From: Bacteroidota bacterium
Lineage (GTDB): Bacteria; Bacteroidota; Bacteroidia; Bacteroidales; PUMT01
Direction of reading: 5' to 3'
Length of the DNA: 17,243 nucleotides
Assembly: GCA_003567115.1 (NCBI GenBank)
Contig: PXAP01000126.1
Location: 1-17,243, forward strand
The notes beneath the pieces are model-generated. The model searched no databases. It was not told the DNA's origin and saw nothing but the letters and a program-made list of their open reading frames with translations. Positions 1 through 8,243 of the stretch are shown piece after piece. Numbering within the stretch: the stretch's first letter is position 1; every line of letters begins with the position of its first letter. A program made the position numbers and the translations under genes.

Positions 1-851
1 ATAACACCGTAGCTGATAGCTTCACGGATCTCTTCCTGGCTTGATCCGGATCCGCCATGGAATACGAAGTCAACAGGATTTGGGCCTGTTCCGTGCTTTT
101 CCCGGATAACTTTCTGTGAGTTCAGGAGGATTTCTGGTGTAAGTTTCACGTTACCAGGCTTGTAAACGCCGTGAACATTCCCAAAAGATGCTGCCACGGT
201 GAAGTTCTTACTGACCTTCATCAGTTCTTCCCAGGCATATTCAACCTCTTCGGGTTGGGTATAAAGAAGAGAGTTATCAATATCAGAATGATCAACACCG
301 TCTTCCTCACCGCCTGTTACCCCAAGTTCAATTTCCAGGGTCATTCCCATCCTGCTCATTCGTTCAAGATATTGCTTGCAGGTTTCAATGTTTTCTTCAA
401 GGGGTTCCTCCGAAAGGTCAAGCATATGGGAGCTGTAGAGAGGCCTCCCGTATCTCTGATAATGTCTTTCACCGTAATCAAGAAGACCGTCAATCCAGGG
501 GAGCAGCTTTCTGGCTGCATGATCTGTATGCAGAATCACGGGAACTCCATAAAGCTCAGACATATGGTGAATATGCTTGGCACCTGATATAGCTCCCGCT
601 ATTGAAGCACGTTCACCCTCATTTGACAATCCTTTTCCGGCATAAAAGGATGCACCCCCGCCCGAGAACTGAATGATCACCGGTGAATTAATATCCCTGG
701 CTGCTTCAAGAACCGCATTTACTGAATTCGTGCTTACTACGTTAACAGCAGGCAAGGCAAAATTGTTGGCCTTTGCTATGCTGAAAATAGTCTTTACATC
801 ATCACCGGTTGCAACACCGGCTTTTACTTTACTTAAAATTTTTTCTGACAT
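1..851 (-). CDS. fba: Class II fructose-bisphosphate aldolase (3' end cut by window edge)
   Basis: This zinc enzyme cleaves fructose 1,6-bisphosphate to glyceraldehyde 3-phosphate and dihydroxyacetone phosphate in cytosolic glycolysis, and runs in reverse in gluconeogenesis. The first 283 residues are visible from the ATG at 851-849; the C-terminus lies beyond base 1. The class IIA signature is complete. HTDH near residues 108-111 supplies the catalytic Asp110 and zinc ligand His111. ELGVTGGEEDG lies around 175-185. NVHGVYKPGNV carries zinc ligand His227, and FHGGSGS carries zinc ligand His265. Each sits one residue beyond its known E. coli FbaA counterpart, so the alignment is close to colinear. 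It follows gnd on the same strand after a 123-bp gap with its own -7-like box, so it may be transcribed separately. Function is confident from motifs; only the end is unseen. Confidence 0.95.
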   Translation of the reverse strand, partial: MSEKILSKVKAGVATGDDVKTIFSIAKANNFALPAVNVVSTNSVNAVLEAARDINSPVIIQFSGGGASFYAGKGLSNEGERASIAGAISGAKHIHHMSELYGVPVILHTDHAARKLLPWIDGLLDYGERHYQRYGRPLYSSHMLDLSEEPLEENIETCKQYLERMSRMGMTLEIELGVTGGEEDGVDHSDIDNSLLYTQPEEVEYAWEELMKVSKNFTVAASFGNVHGVYKPGNVKLTPEILLNSQKVIREKHGTGPNPVDFVFHGGSGSSQEEIREAISYGV

Positions 852-897
852 GATAATTTTATTGAATTGGTTATATAAAAACAGTTTTAAAAATCAG

Positions 898-905
898 CAA
901 ATTTA
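898..905 (-). promoter_or_regulatory. Possible Bacteroidota -7 box for fba
   Basis: On the minus strand this reads TAAATTTG, an exact match to the Bacteroidota -7 consensus TAnnTTTG. It lies 46 bases upstream of the aldolase ATG, leaving a plausible leader of about 40 nt. No TTG -33 element is at the usual spacing; the nearest upstream TTG is too far away. This is therefore a weak candidate based on one element. Confidence 0.35.
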
Positions 906-974
906 AAATAAATAAGGAGAAGAATATCATTATCAACTAGTTTCTTTCCCTGAATTACTTCAAAACCTTAAATA

Positions 975-2429
975 TCAGACACTATAAGTTGATGAGGCTG
1001 TTGTTCCCCCTCTGCCTGTCCAGTTGGTGTGAAAAAATTCACCCCTGGGCTTGTCGATCCTCTCGTATGTATGGGCACCGAAATAGTCCCGTTGCGCCTG
1101 AAGCAAATTGGCGGGAAGCCTTTCGCACCTGTACCCGTCATAATAGCAGAGCGCCGAACTGAGTGCGGGTATGGGAATACCATTGCTTATTGCAAGTGCC
1201 GTAACTTTTCTCCAGCTCTCCTGTGCCCTGTGAACAGTCTCTTTAAAGAACGGGTCAAGCAACAGGTTTCTTAGGCCGGGATCCCTGTCAAAGGCTTCCT
1301 TTATCTTACCGAGGAAAACAGAACGAATGATGCATCCGCCCCTCCACATAAGGGCTATACCTCCGTAATTGAGGTCCCATCCGTATTCTTTAGCTGCTTC
1401 CCTCATCAAAACGTAACCCTGGGCATAAGAGACCATCTTTGAAGCGTACAATGCCTGCCTCAGATCTTCCACAAACTCTGCCTTATTGCCTGAAAATGCA
1501 GGAGCGGGCCCCTTCAGGATTTTTGAAGCTTCCACCCTCTCATTTTTTTGAGCAGACAAACACCTTGAAAAGACAGACTCGCCGATAAGGGTGAGCGGCA
1601 CACCAAGTTCCAAAGCGGTTATTCCTGTCCATTTGCCGGTTCCCTTTTGACCTGCGGTATCGAGTATCTTATCCACCAATGGCTTGCCGTCCTCATCTTT
1701 AAACCCAAGAATATCCCTTGTTATCTCAATAAGGTAGCTGTCAAGCTCACCCTCGTTCCATGCCTTGAAAACTTCATGCATCTCCCCTGCTGACATACCC
1801 AGCATATCCTTCATTATCTGGTATGCCTCGCATATAAGCTGCATGTCACCGTACTCAATTCCATTATGCACCATTTTTACAAAATGACCTGCTCCGTCCT
1901 CTCCCACCCAGTCACAGCATGGAGTTCCATCTGATACTTTGGCTGCAATTTTCTGGAAGATATCCTTAACCAGGGGCCAGGCAGCTTTTGATCCACCGGG
2001 CATTATCGAAGGTCCTTTCAATGCACCTTCCTCACCGCCCGACACACCTGTACCGATATAAAGGAAACCCTGATTCTCCAGATATGCCGTGCGGCGATTG
2101 GTGTCGGGAAAATGCGAATTCCCTCCGTCTATCAATACGTCGCCCTTATCCAGGTAGGGGATTATCTGATGTATGAAATCATCGACCGGCTTGCCGGCCT
2201 TAACCATGATGATTATCTTGCGCGGCCGCTCCAGGGCATCGACCAGCTCCTGAAGAGTCCGTGTGGCGATGATATTCTTATCCTTTCCCCTGCCGCTGAC
2301 AAACTGATCAACCTTCTCTGTGGTTCTGTTATATACAGCTACTGTAAAACCTTTACTCTCCATGTTCAATACCAGGTTCTCGCCCATTACGGCCAGACCT
2401 ACAAGTCCGATATCTGCTTTTTCTTTCAT
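975..2429 (-). CDS. gnd: 6-phosphogluconate dehydrogenase, decarboxylating
   Basis: This enzyme oxidises and decarboxylates 6-phosphogluconate to ribulose 5-phosphate with NAD(P)+ in the oxidative pentose phosphate pathway. The 484-residue length fits the long (E. coli/mammalian) class. The N-terminal Rossmann segment reads GLVGLAVMGENLVLN (8-22), a typical 6PGDH variant of the dinucleotide loop. IDGGNSHFPDTNRR lies at 100-113. GTGVSGGEEGA (126-136) contains the substrate-binding Ser130. FVKMVHNGIEYGDMQ (183-197) contains the catalytic Lys185 with Asn189 and Glu192. DTAGQKGTGKWT (257-268) and the C-terminal tail NWTGRGGTTASSTYSV complete the pattern. It lies 131 bp after pdxB and 123 bp before fba on the same strand. 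The neighbouring uronate genes may link it to aldonate metabolism, but it is also a housekeeping enzyme. Confidence 0.97.
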   Translation of the reverse strand: MKEKADIGLVGLAVMGENLVLNMESKGFTVAVYNRTTEKVDQFVSGRGKDKNIIATRTLQELVDALERPRKIIIMVKAGKPVDDFIHQIIPYLDKGDVLIDGGNSHFPDTNRRTAYLENQGFLYIGTGVSGGEEGALKGPSIMPGGSKAAWPLVKDIFQKIAAKVSDGTPCCDWVGEDGAGHFVKMVHNGIEYGDMQLICEAYQIMKDMLGMSAGEMHEVFKAWNEGELDSYLIEITRDILGFKDEDGKPLVDKILDTAGQKGTGKWTGITALELGVPLTLIGESVFSRCLSAQKNERVEASKILKGPAPAFSGNKAEFVEDLRQALYASKMVSYAQGYVLMREAAKEYGWDLNYGGIALMWRGGCIIRSVFLGKIKEAFDRDPGLRNLLLDPFFKETVHRAQESWRKVTALAISNGIPIPALSSALCYYDGYRCERLPANLLQAQRDYFGAHTYERIDKPRGEFFHTNWTGRGGTTASSTYSV

Positions 2430-2560
2430 GTTAATCTGTTTTTAGTTAATATATTTGACGATTAAAATTTTTGACACTTCAGTTCCGGAATTTCCCGGCT
2501 TCTCTATTTTCCTGCACAAAATCCTTATAATACCAGGTATATAAATGCTCGTAGCTGCAC

Positions 2561-3685
2561 TCACAATACCCTGAATCCGATTTCCCGCAGGTTCCGGGCA
2601 GCCGGATCTGCCGGGTTCTCGAATTTAAGCCGGTATGCCCCGAACTCTCTTCGCGGCGGATAATCATCCCTCAGCTGTTCAAATCTCCGGGGACCGGCTT
2701 TCAGTCTTGCATTGTCGGCCATAATATCGTAAGTGTGCATAAACAATCTTTTAACAAGCAGATCCGGAGTGCCATAGTTACTCTCAACATTAACCAGTGA
2801 ACAGGAAGGTGCTGGTAAACCGGGGTACCACTCCCCGATCCCCAACCCGAAAAAATCGCTCACTGCCCTAACGCTGCAAGCCGTGCCATTGGCTTTGCCA
2901 TCAAGTGAGTAACCTGCTATGTGAGGAGTGGCAATATCTGCCAGGGCAAGTAATTCCCTGTCAATATCCGGTTCGTTCTCCCACACGTCAATTACAGTGC
3001 CTGCAATATGTCCTGCACGGAGTGCTCCAATGAGCGCAGCGGTTTCCATCACCTCTCCCCTGGATGAATTAATGAACCATGCTCCTTTTTTCATCCTGCC
3101 AAAAAAAGCCCCGTCTGCAAGATGAAAACTCCTGTCGGTTCCTTCCCTGTTAAGAGGCACATGCAATGTTACAATATCCGACTCCTTCAAAAGTCTTTCG
3201 AGCGAAACAAAATTTCCGCTTCCCTCCGCTCTTTCCCGGGGAGGGTCGTTGAGCATCACCTTCATTCCCAGTAAGCGCGCCAGCTTCTCTACCTTTTTGC
3301 CGACATGTCCCACACCCACAATTCCCAGTGTAAACTCTCCGGGCCCCCTTCCGCTGTGATCAAAGATATATGCCATGGCAGAGGCTATATACTGCATGAC
3401 AGAACCGGAATTGCAGCCCGGGGCATTGTTCCAGACAATACCACGTGCCCTGCAGTAATCGATATCAATATGGTCGAACCCTATGGTGGCCGTGGCGATA
3501 TATTTCACCGGTGTCTCCCCGAGCAGCTGTTCATTGCATTTTGTACGTGTCCTCACTATAAGTGCATCTGCATCCCTTACCTGCTGATATCCTATCTCCC
3601 TTCCGGGGAAATAAACGACCGTGGCATACTTTTCAAGCACACACCTTAGAAACGGAATTTTATTATCTGCAACTATCCTGATCAT
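2561..3685 (-). CDS. pdxB: 4-phosphoerythronate dehydrogenase
   Basis: PdxB oxidises 4-phospho-D-erythronate to 2-oxo-3-hydroxy-4-phosphobutanoate, the second step of the DXP-dependent pyridoxal phosphate pathway. The 374-residue length matches the family (E. coli about 378). The NAD-binding motif GVGHVG is at 124-129, followed by the PdxB-typical NDPPR (146-150). The D-2-hydroxyacid dehydrogenase catalytic triad is Arg209 (SSRGEV), Glu238 (DVWENEP) and His255 (TPHIAGYSLDGKANGT), each one residue past the E. coli positions. The C-terminal portion (about 285-374) corresponds to the PdxB dimerisation domain, which separates it from ordinary phosphoglycerate dehydrogenases. It sits 98 bp after the LarA-like gene and 131 bp before gnd. 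Nothing else for vitamin B6 is visible nearby, so its link to the uronate genes is uncertain. Confidence 0.9.
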   Translation of the reverse strand: MIRIVADNKIPFLRCVLEKYATVVYFPGREIGYQQVRDADALIVRTRTKCNEQLLGETPVKYIATATIGFDHIDIDYCRARGIVWNNAPGCNSGSVMQYIASAMAYIFDHSGRGPGEFTLGIVGVGHVGKKVEKLARLLGMKVMLNDPPRERAEGSGNFVSLERLLKESDIVTLHVPLNREGTDRSFHLADGAFFGRMKKGAWFINSSRGEVMETAALIGALRAGHIAGTVIDVWENEPDIDRELLALADIATPHIAGYSLDGKANGTACSVRAVSDFFGLGIGEWYPGLPAPSCSLVNVESNYGTPDLLVKRLFMHTYDIMADNARLKAGPRRFEQLRDDYPPRREFGAYRLKFENPADPAARNLREIGFRVL

Positions 3686-3783
3686 TTTATTTTCATTTAC
3701 AGCAGTCTGCCTGCCGGCTAAGATATGGCGAACTGCCTTACGGCAAATAAAAAGCCAAACTCATGCCGGCCGACCGCTTCATG

Positions 3784-5064
3784 TCAACTGCCGTTTTCAA
3801 ATCTGCCGCGCGATGCCCACAATCCCTGGGCAGGATTTGAAATATAGAATATCTCCTCTCCGTCGGCCATGATATTATACCCTTCCCTGAGAAAATCCGG
3901 ATCATATTTTTTCAACATATCGTGAATTGGACTGTATGAATAGTTCACCGAGTTTATCTCCTCCCTGCTGAGATGACCCGGACAATAGGTTATCCTGAAA
4001 CGGTTTTCGGATGAACCGTGAATCAGGTGTGCTGCAGCACCGAGATTGCCCCTCAGGTCATCATTTTCATCAACCAGCCTGAGTATTTCAGGTGTTGTAA
4101 GATATCCGTAACGGCGAATTAACCTGTCAATCTCCTTATCCTCCCCGAACTGCCTCAGGCCCGGGGCAAGAACAATCAGTTCGCCCTGGTCGGCAATAGC
4201 CATTCTTGTGCGGTAAATACTTTTGTTACCCAGCCATGTACTTTTGAACTCCTCCGGGTCAAGATAAACCACAATTTTCTGAAGCGGTTTCTCCACCATG
4301 GTAAAGTTAACTTTCAGAGACAGCTCGGCTGCCCTGAAAAAACATTCATGATCATCGCCGATAAACAACCCCCTTGTCCGGAGTTTTCCGTCACCATCAC
4401 GACCAACCACTGTCAATATGTAAACTATGGGAAGATGACCTGCAAATTTTTCAGATGCATAGTTAAGCACTTTCCTCACGGGAGTATCGGCCCTGCCCAT
4501 CATTCTTTCCATACCGTAGGCGGCACCAAGAAAATGGCTCTTATTGATACCTTCAGCACCTCCGGTGCCTACCAGAACATTTTTATTGTAATTGGCCATG
4601 CCCGTAACCTCATGAGGCACTACCTGTCCGATAGAAATGATAAGGTCATGCCCTCCTTCCACAAGCAGTTTGTTTACCTGTGCGGGCCACGGATAATCGA
4701 CCCTGCCCTCCGATACGGCGCTTACAAAGCTGCCCGGCACCTCACCCAGAGTCACTACATCGGTTCTCCAGTTATGTACCCGGAAAAGAGAGTTAGGAAT
4801 ACCGGGAAACATCTTTCCTTTTTCCCCCGGAGTCATGGCAACATGGGTCCCTAATGCAGGCAGCACATCGGATAACGCTTTACCGTAATATTGAAAGGCA
4901 TAAGATGTAAGCTCTCCGGCACGTGAATGGTAACGGGTAAAATCGGGCGGCAGTGCAAGAACCTTTTTCCTGCTGCCGAGCTTTTCAAGAGCTTCACTCA
5001 GGCAATCCTGAAGATCGCCTGATGTAAGAATATCATTTTCCGAACCATGTGCAAGATAAAGCAT
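3784..5064 (-). CDS. LarA-like nickel-pincer 2-hydroxyacid racemase/epimerase
   Basis: The 426-residue protein belongs to the lactate racemase (LarA, formerly DUF2088) superfamily, cytosolic enzymes that invert the alpha-carbon of 2-hydroxyacids with a nickel-pincer nucleotide. The N-terminal domain has ALPPDFTRYHSRAGELT (37-53) and a first catalytic histidine candidate, His74 (LGTHVAMTPGE). The core VVPHEVTGMANYNKNVLVGTGG holds His151 and Lys161, with His177 in NKSHFLGA. In Lactiplantibacillus LarA the matching residues are His108, His174, Lys184 (cofactor attachment) and His200 (Ni ligand). The 10- and 16-residue spacings of His-Lys-His are identical here. The C-terminal domain includes KSIYRTRMAIADQGELIVLAPGL (281-303). 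No larB, larC or larE cofactor genes are in view. The family includes racemases of other hydroxyacids and a gluconate 2-epimerase. The neighbouring mannonate-forming SDR makes an aldonate substrate plausible, but the substrate is not established. Confidence 0.85.
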   Translation of the reverse strand: MLYLAHGSENDILTSGDLQDCLSEALEKLGSRKKVLALPPDFTRYHSRAGELTSYAFQYYGKALSDVLPALGTHVAMTPGEKGKMFPGIPNSLFRVHNWRTDVVTLGEVPGSFVSAVSEGRVDYPWPAQVNKLLVEGGHDLIISIGQVVPHEVTGMANYNKNVLVGTGGAEGINKSHFLGAAYGMERMMGRADTPVRKVLNYASEKFAGHLPIVYILTVVGRDGDGKLRTRGLFIGDDHECFFRAAELSLKVNFTMVEKPLQKIVVYLDPEEFKSTWLGNKSIYRTRMAIADQGELIVLAPGLRQFGEDKEIDRLIRRYGYLTTPEILRLVDENDDLRGNLGAAAHLIHGSSENRFRITYCPGHLSREEINSVNYSYSPIHDMLKKYDPDFLREGYNIMADGEEIFYISNPAQGLWASRGRFENGS

Positions 5065-5133
5065 ATGAGTTATTTGTTTTTTTGTTTTATGTCAGTCCGC
5101 GATGGCAGTAATGCAGCTGTATTTTACACTCTG

Positions 5134-6024
5134 CTACCAAACCGGTTTTTCCGGCAGATGAGCGTTAAATTCTTCAATCAGCCTGTTTTCATAATCTCCC
5201 TGATAGGTTCCGCTGAAAAATTTATCCAGTGCCTCATTGTAAAACCTGTCCCACGAATCTTCTTCACTGCCGGGGTTAACAGGATAAAACAGTACTCCGT
5301 TTGAAGTTGCAGCTTTATAGTCGCCGGGTGCATCTCCTATCATAAGAATGTTGTTGTCAGGATATTTATCCTTTGCAGCAAGGGCAATATGCTCGGTTTT
5401 GGTCCCGTATTCCTGTCCCGCAATAAGGTGTACATATTTATCAATGCTGTTCTCTTCCCACTCCCTTTTCAAAGCTTCAACCGGTGTTTGCGAAACCACT
5501 ATGGAATCAGCTTTCGGAGATAGCTTTCGGAGCGATTCCTCCACCAGGGGAAAGGGAGGTATACCAAATACCATTTCTTCAATATCCCGGTTTACTTTTC
5601 CGGACCATTTCAATGCAAGGTCTATGCGGGGGTCATTCACCCGTAATGCATAACTCCCAAGAGCGGGATTACCCAGCTTTGTCTCCTCTGAAACCCATTC
5701 GGCAAGGGCTGACATGTCGGGCATTGGAGCTTTCCTTGCTTTTACCTCCTTCCTCTCTCCCAGCAGATGTACCGCTTCCAGAAGTGCCTTAAACCTGTTA
5801 ACACCTCTGGTTTTGGAATAAAGGTTTACAAATTCCCAGGTTTCACGGGCATATTTTGAAACCCTTTGTAAATTATAAAATTTGATAAAATTGGGGCAAA
5901 AACACTCCTTTTGCTTAATCTCCATTGTGTCAAAAACACAACCATCGGAGTCAATACCTATGAAAAAGTCCTTGTGAGGCTTAAGGCTCTTTAATTGATC
6001 CTGAAAATTATCGGATTGTGACAT
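5134..6024 (-). CDS. HAD-superfamily hydrolase, substrate unknown
   Basis: This is a 296-residue, probably cytosolic HAD-fold phosphatase-like protein. Motif I is IDSDGCVFDT (24-33), with nucleophile Asp25 and acid/base Asp27. Motif II is VVSQT (Ser178). The motif III lysine is probably Lys209 (GTKTEH), and motif IV is MIGDAPGDYKAA with Asp231 and Asp235. The helical stretch between motifs I and II (about 40-170) is a large C1-type cap. The reading frame opens upstream at 6108, but the first 28 residues before the Met at 6024 do not look like HAD sequence. The ATG at 6024, shortly before the core, is preferred. It lies 149 bp after the SDR gene and 69 bp before the LarA homologue. A sugar-phosphate or polyol-phosphate substrate is a guess from context; the specific reaction is unknown. 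Confidence 0.85.
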   Translation of the reverse strand: MSQSDNFQDQLKSLKPHKDFFIGIDSDGCVFDTMEIKQKECFCPNFIKFYNLQRVSKYARETWEFVNLYSKTRGVNRFKALLEAVHLLGERKEVKARKAPMPDMSALAEWVSEETKLGNPALGSYALRVNDPRIDLALKWSGKVNRDIEEMVFGIPPFPLVEESLRKLSPKADSIVVSQTPVEALKREWEENSIDKYVHLIAGQEYGTKTEHIALAAKDKYPDNNILMIGDAPGDYKAATSNGVLFYPVNPGSEEDSWDRFYNEALDKFFSGTYQGDYENRLIEEFNAHLPEKPVW

Positions 6025-6173
6025 AATATTTTTTTTGTTTGATATATTTTGGTAAACCCTCAATTCCAGGCGGTTTGAAAACCATATGCACTTTTCCGGC
6101 GAAAGCAATTTCTTAAATTATTTTTCTGTAACTGCAATCCTGTACATGCCCGTCAGCCTGAATCAGGGTTTCC

Positions 6174-7025
6174 CTATACACCTCCATATGCACTGTAACC
6201 GCCATCAACCGGCAAAATCACACCATTTACAAAGGAAGACATATCGGAGAGCAGAAACAGCAATGCACCCTTCAGATCTTCCGGCTGACCAAATTTTCCC
6301 GCAGGTGTATTTGCAAGAATCTTTTCGCCCCTTGCTGTAAGCTCGCCGGTATTTTTATCAGTTAAAAGGAACCTGTTCTGATCGGTCAGGAAAAATCCCG
6401 GGGCAATGGCATTTACACGAACTCCTGTTTTACCGAAATGCACTGCAAGCCACTGGGTGAAATTGTTTACCGAAGCCTTGGCAGCAGAATAGGCCGGAAC
6501 TTTTGTCAAGGGACTGAAGGCGCTCATTGAGGAAATATTGACTATAACACCGCTGCCCCGCTCTTTCATATTTTTCCCGAATAACATTGTAGGCAGGAGT
6601 GTTCCCATAAAATTAAGATCAAATACCTGCCTGAAGCTTTCTGCATCCAGCCCGAAAAACCCTTCAGTGATATCGTTAACATTACCGGGCTCAATCTGTT
6701 CAAGCTTTGTGGTGGCCTTGGGCGAGTTTCCCCCTGCAGCATTAATAAGGTAATCAATTTTGCCGAAACGTTCAATTATCGAATCCCTGGCTTCCTGGAG
6801 CGACGATTTGTCAAGAACGTTAACTTCCAGTCCGATGGTTTCAACACCATATTCCCGGTTCAGCCTTTCGGACAGATTTATCGCAGCCTCCCTGTTTAAA
6901 TCAATCACTGCAGTTTTAACTCCTGATTCACATAATCCTTCGGCCATGGAAGTGCCCAGCACCCCTGCTCCGCCGGTTAACACGGCAACCCGGTTTTTCA
7001 TATCGTCAAAATCAACTTTCTTCAT
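6174..7025 (-). CDS. uxuB: D-mannonate oxidoreductase (fructuronate reductase), SDR type
   Basis: This 283-residue short-chain dehydrogenase resembles the SDR-type mannonate oxidoreductases (B. subtilis YjmF group), which reduce D-fructuronate to D-mannonate with NAD(P)H. The glycine-rich loop TGGAGVLG is at 17-24, NAAG at 96-99, and the catalytic Ser166-Tyr179-Lys183 in NISSMSAF...YSAAKAS. NAIAPGFFLTDQNRFLL (205-221) and the end PVDGGYSAYGGV are typical of this subgroup. The inserted stretch around 100-127, between NAAG and the FDLNF helix, is longer than in minimal SDRs and recurs in mannonate/gluconate-type members. The neighbouring uxaC and uxaE, which make fructuronate, support the assignment. 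A gluconate 5-dehydrogenase-like activity cannot be excluded from sequence alone. It follows the regulator gene by 73 bp on the same strand. Confidence 0.85.
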   Translation of the reverse strand: MKKVDFDDMKNRVAVLTGGAGVLGTSMAEGLCESGVKTAVIDLNREAAINLSERLNREYGVETIGLEVNVLDKSSLQEARDSIIERFGKIDYLINAAGGNSPKATTKLEQIEPGNVNDITEGFFGLDAESFRQVFDLNFMGTLLPTMLFGKNMKERGSGVIVNISSMSAFSPLTKVPAYSAAKASVNNFTQWLAVHFGKTGVRVNAIAPGFFLTDQNRFLLTDKNTGELTARGEKILANTPAGKFGQPEDLKGALLFLLSDMSSFVNGVILPVDGGYSAYGGV

Positions 7026-7106
7026 AATTCTGTTTGTCAGATGATCATTAATTATTTATATTGCCTGTCAGGACTGAGATTATTCATAACTCTGCCTGTC
7101 AGGTGA
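7021..7106. repeat. Imperfect direct repeat around the regulator/uxuB junction
   Basis: Bases 7021-7044 and 7083-7106 match at 20 of 24 positions, and all four differences are transitions. The first copy covers the start codon of the SDR gene and the second covers the stop codon of the regulator gene. A third partial copy (TGCCTGTCAGG) lies between them at 7062-7072. The core CCTGTCAGG is an odd palindrome around a central T, present exactly at 7064-7072 and 7095-7103. It may be a small duplication or a protein-binding array; the sequence does not decide. Confidence 0.5.
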
Positions 7107-8175
7107 ATGTATAATGTTCAAGATTCTCCTTTGTTATTATATCTATGGGTAAATAGTGGCTCCTTTCAACCTGTTTTCTCAATACAAGGTGATGGTAGAG
7201 TGTCATAATGCTCTTATATCCCTGTTCCCGGGGCTTCTGGCTTATCAGAAAATCAATTGTCCCTTTCCGGAGAAAATCCTTGTTATTTTGAAGCAAATCA
7301 TATCCTATAAGTATAATGTCATTAATCCTGTTTTTTTCAAGGATCCCGGCAACCCTGAAAACTCTCGAATTGGTAACGAATATTCCCCTTAACCCCGGAC
7401 GCGATGACAATATGACCTGCTCAAGGATCTTCTCTTCCCGGCTAATTCCAACTTCTGCAATATTTATCTGCTGAAGCAGGGAGTTATTATTTTTTGAATT
7501 TTCACGGTAATATTTCCTGAATCCCTCCTCTCTTTTCTGAATGTGACCCTGATTGCCCCTCTCCCTTGTAAAATTTATAATAAGCAGGTCAGCGTCATCA
7601 CCAAGTCCGTAATGCATCAGCCTGGCAGCAACCATTCCGCTCTGCAGGGAATCCTGTCCGACAAAAGCTATACATGAACCTGAGCAGATATTGGCATTGA
7701 TCAATACTACCGGGATGCCCTTTCTATTGAAATCTTTCAGCAAAAGGGAAGCCTCCTCAGTAAACACAGGAGCCATTATAATCCCCTGCGGTTTTTCATT
7801 AATCATTCCGGCCGCACTCTGCAGAAAACTTTCACGGTCAGAATAGTCGAAATAATACCTTTCGAGCGATACCCCAAAATACATGATTTCACGTAATCCC
7901 TCTTCTATTCCGGCAAGCGGATATTTCCAAAAAGGGCTGTCATCTGTTGCCCGGGGGATAAGTGCGGCAATTCTGCATGGTTTTCTGGCAGCCAGAGTAC
8001 TGGCAAGGATATCAGGATGATAATCCGACTTCCGGATAATCGATAAAATCTTATTTCTGGTTTTCTCCGACACCTCTCCGCGGTTGTGCAGTACTCTGTC
8101 GACCGTTCCTGCAGAAACCCCGGCAAGCCTTGCTATATCTTTGATCCGTATTCTGGAAAAATTGTTTTTATCCAC
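7099..8175 (-). CDS. LacI-family transcriptional regulator with sugar-binding domain
   Basis: This is a DNA-binding repressor-type regulator of 358 residues if started at the GTG at 8175-8173. The N-terminal LacI helix-turn-helix reads IRIKDIARLAGVSAGTVDRVLHNRGEVSEKTRNKI (9-43). A periplasmic-binding-protein type 1 effector domain follows from about residue 66 (PCRIAALIPRATDD). It includes GIIMAPVF, PVVLINANI and FVGQDSLQSGMVAARLM, and ends with the typical QKPREQGYKSI. The same frame also opens at a GTG at 8223, which would add 16 mostly hydrophobic residues before the DNA-binding domain. The shorter start is preferred because family members begin just before the HTH. It is divergent from uxaE with an operator-like palindrome between them, so it probably controls the uronate genes, with a uronate or intermediate as effector. 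Confidence 0.9.
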   Translation of the reverse strand: MDKNNFSRIRIKDIARLAGVSAGTVDRVLHNRGEVSEKTRNKILSIIRKSDYHPDILASTLAARKPCRIAALIPRATDDSPFWKYPLAGIEEGLREIMYFGVSLERYYFDYSDRESFLQSAAGMINEKPQGIIMAPVFTEEASLLLKDFNRKGIPVVLINANICSGSCIAFVGQDSLQSGMVAARLMHYGLGDDADLLIINFTRERGNQGHIQKREEGFRKYYRENSKNNNSLLQQINIAEVGISREEKILEQVILSSRPGLRGIFVTNSRVFRVAGILEKNRINDIILIGYDLLQNNKDFLRKGTIDFLISQKPREQGYKSIMTLYHHLVLRKQVERSHYLPIDIITKENLEHYTFT

Positions 8176-8243
8176 TTGTTCGTGCCGGTTTATAATCAAA
8201 AAAATTATTAAATAAATAGTCACCTATATGCAAAGTAAAGAAA

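Noticed and set aside
171..587. 138-codon plus-strand frame
   Set aside because: Antisense to class II aldolase, whose metal ligands fall within this stretch.
2479..2667. 62-codon minus-strand frame overlapping the pdxB end and running into the gap before gnd
   Set aside because: Out of frame with pdxB over most of its length, with no recognisable motif; the translation looks random.
3686..3783. Terminator between the LarA homologue and pdxB
   Set aside because: A T-run is present on the minus strand, but only 3-4 bp stems can be drawn before it.
4348..4854. 168-codon plus-strand frame
   Set aside because: Antisense shadow of the LarA homologue, which keeps the family's catalytic residues in this region.
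6025..6108. Longer start for the HAD hydrolase
   Set aside because: The extra 28 residues resemble translated leader and show no export signal or domain; ATG at 6024 precedes the core at the expected distance.
8176..8223. Longer GTG start for the regulator
   Set aside because: It would add 16 mostly hydrophobic residues ahead of a LacI DNA-binding domain, which is unlike family members. The GTG at 8175 fits better, though the longer start cannot be excluded.
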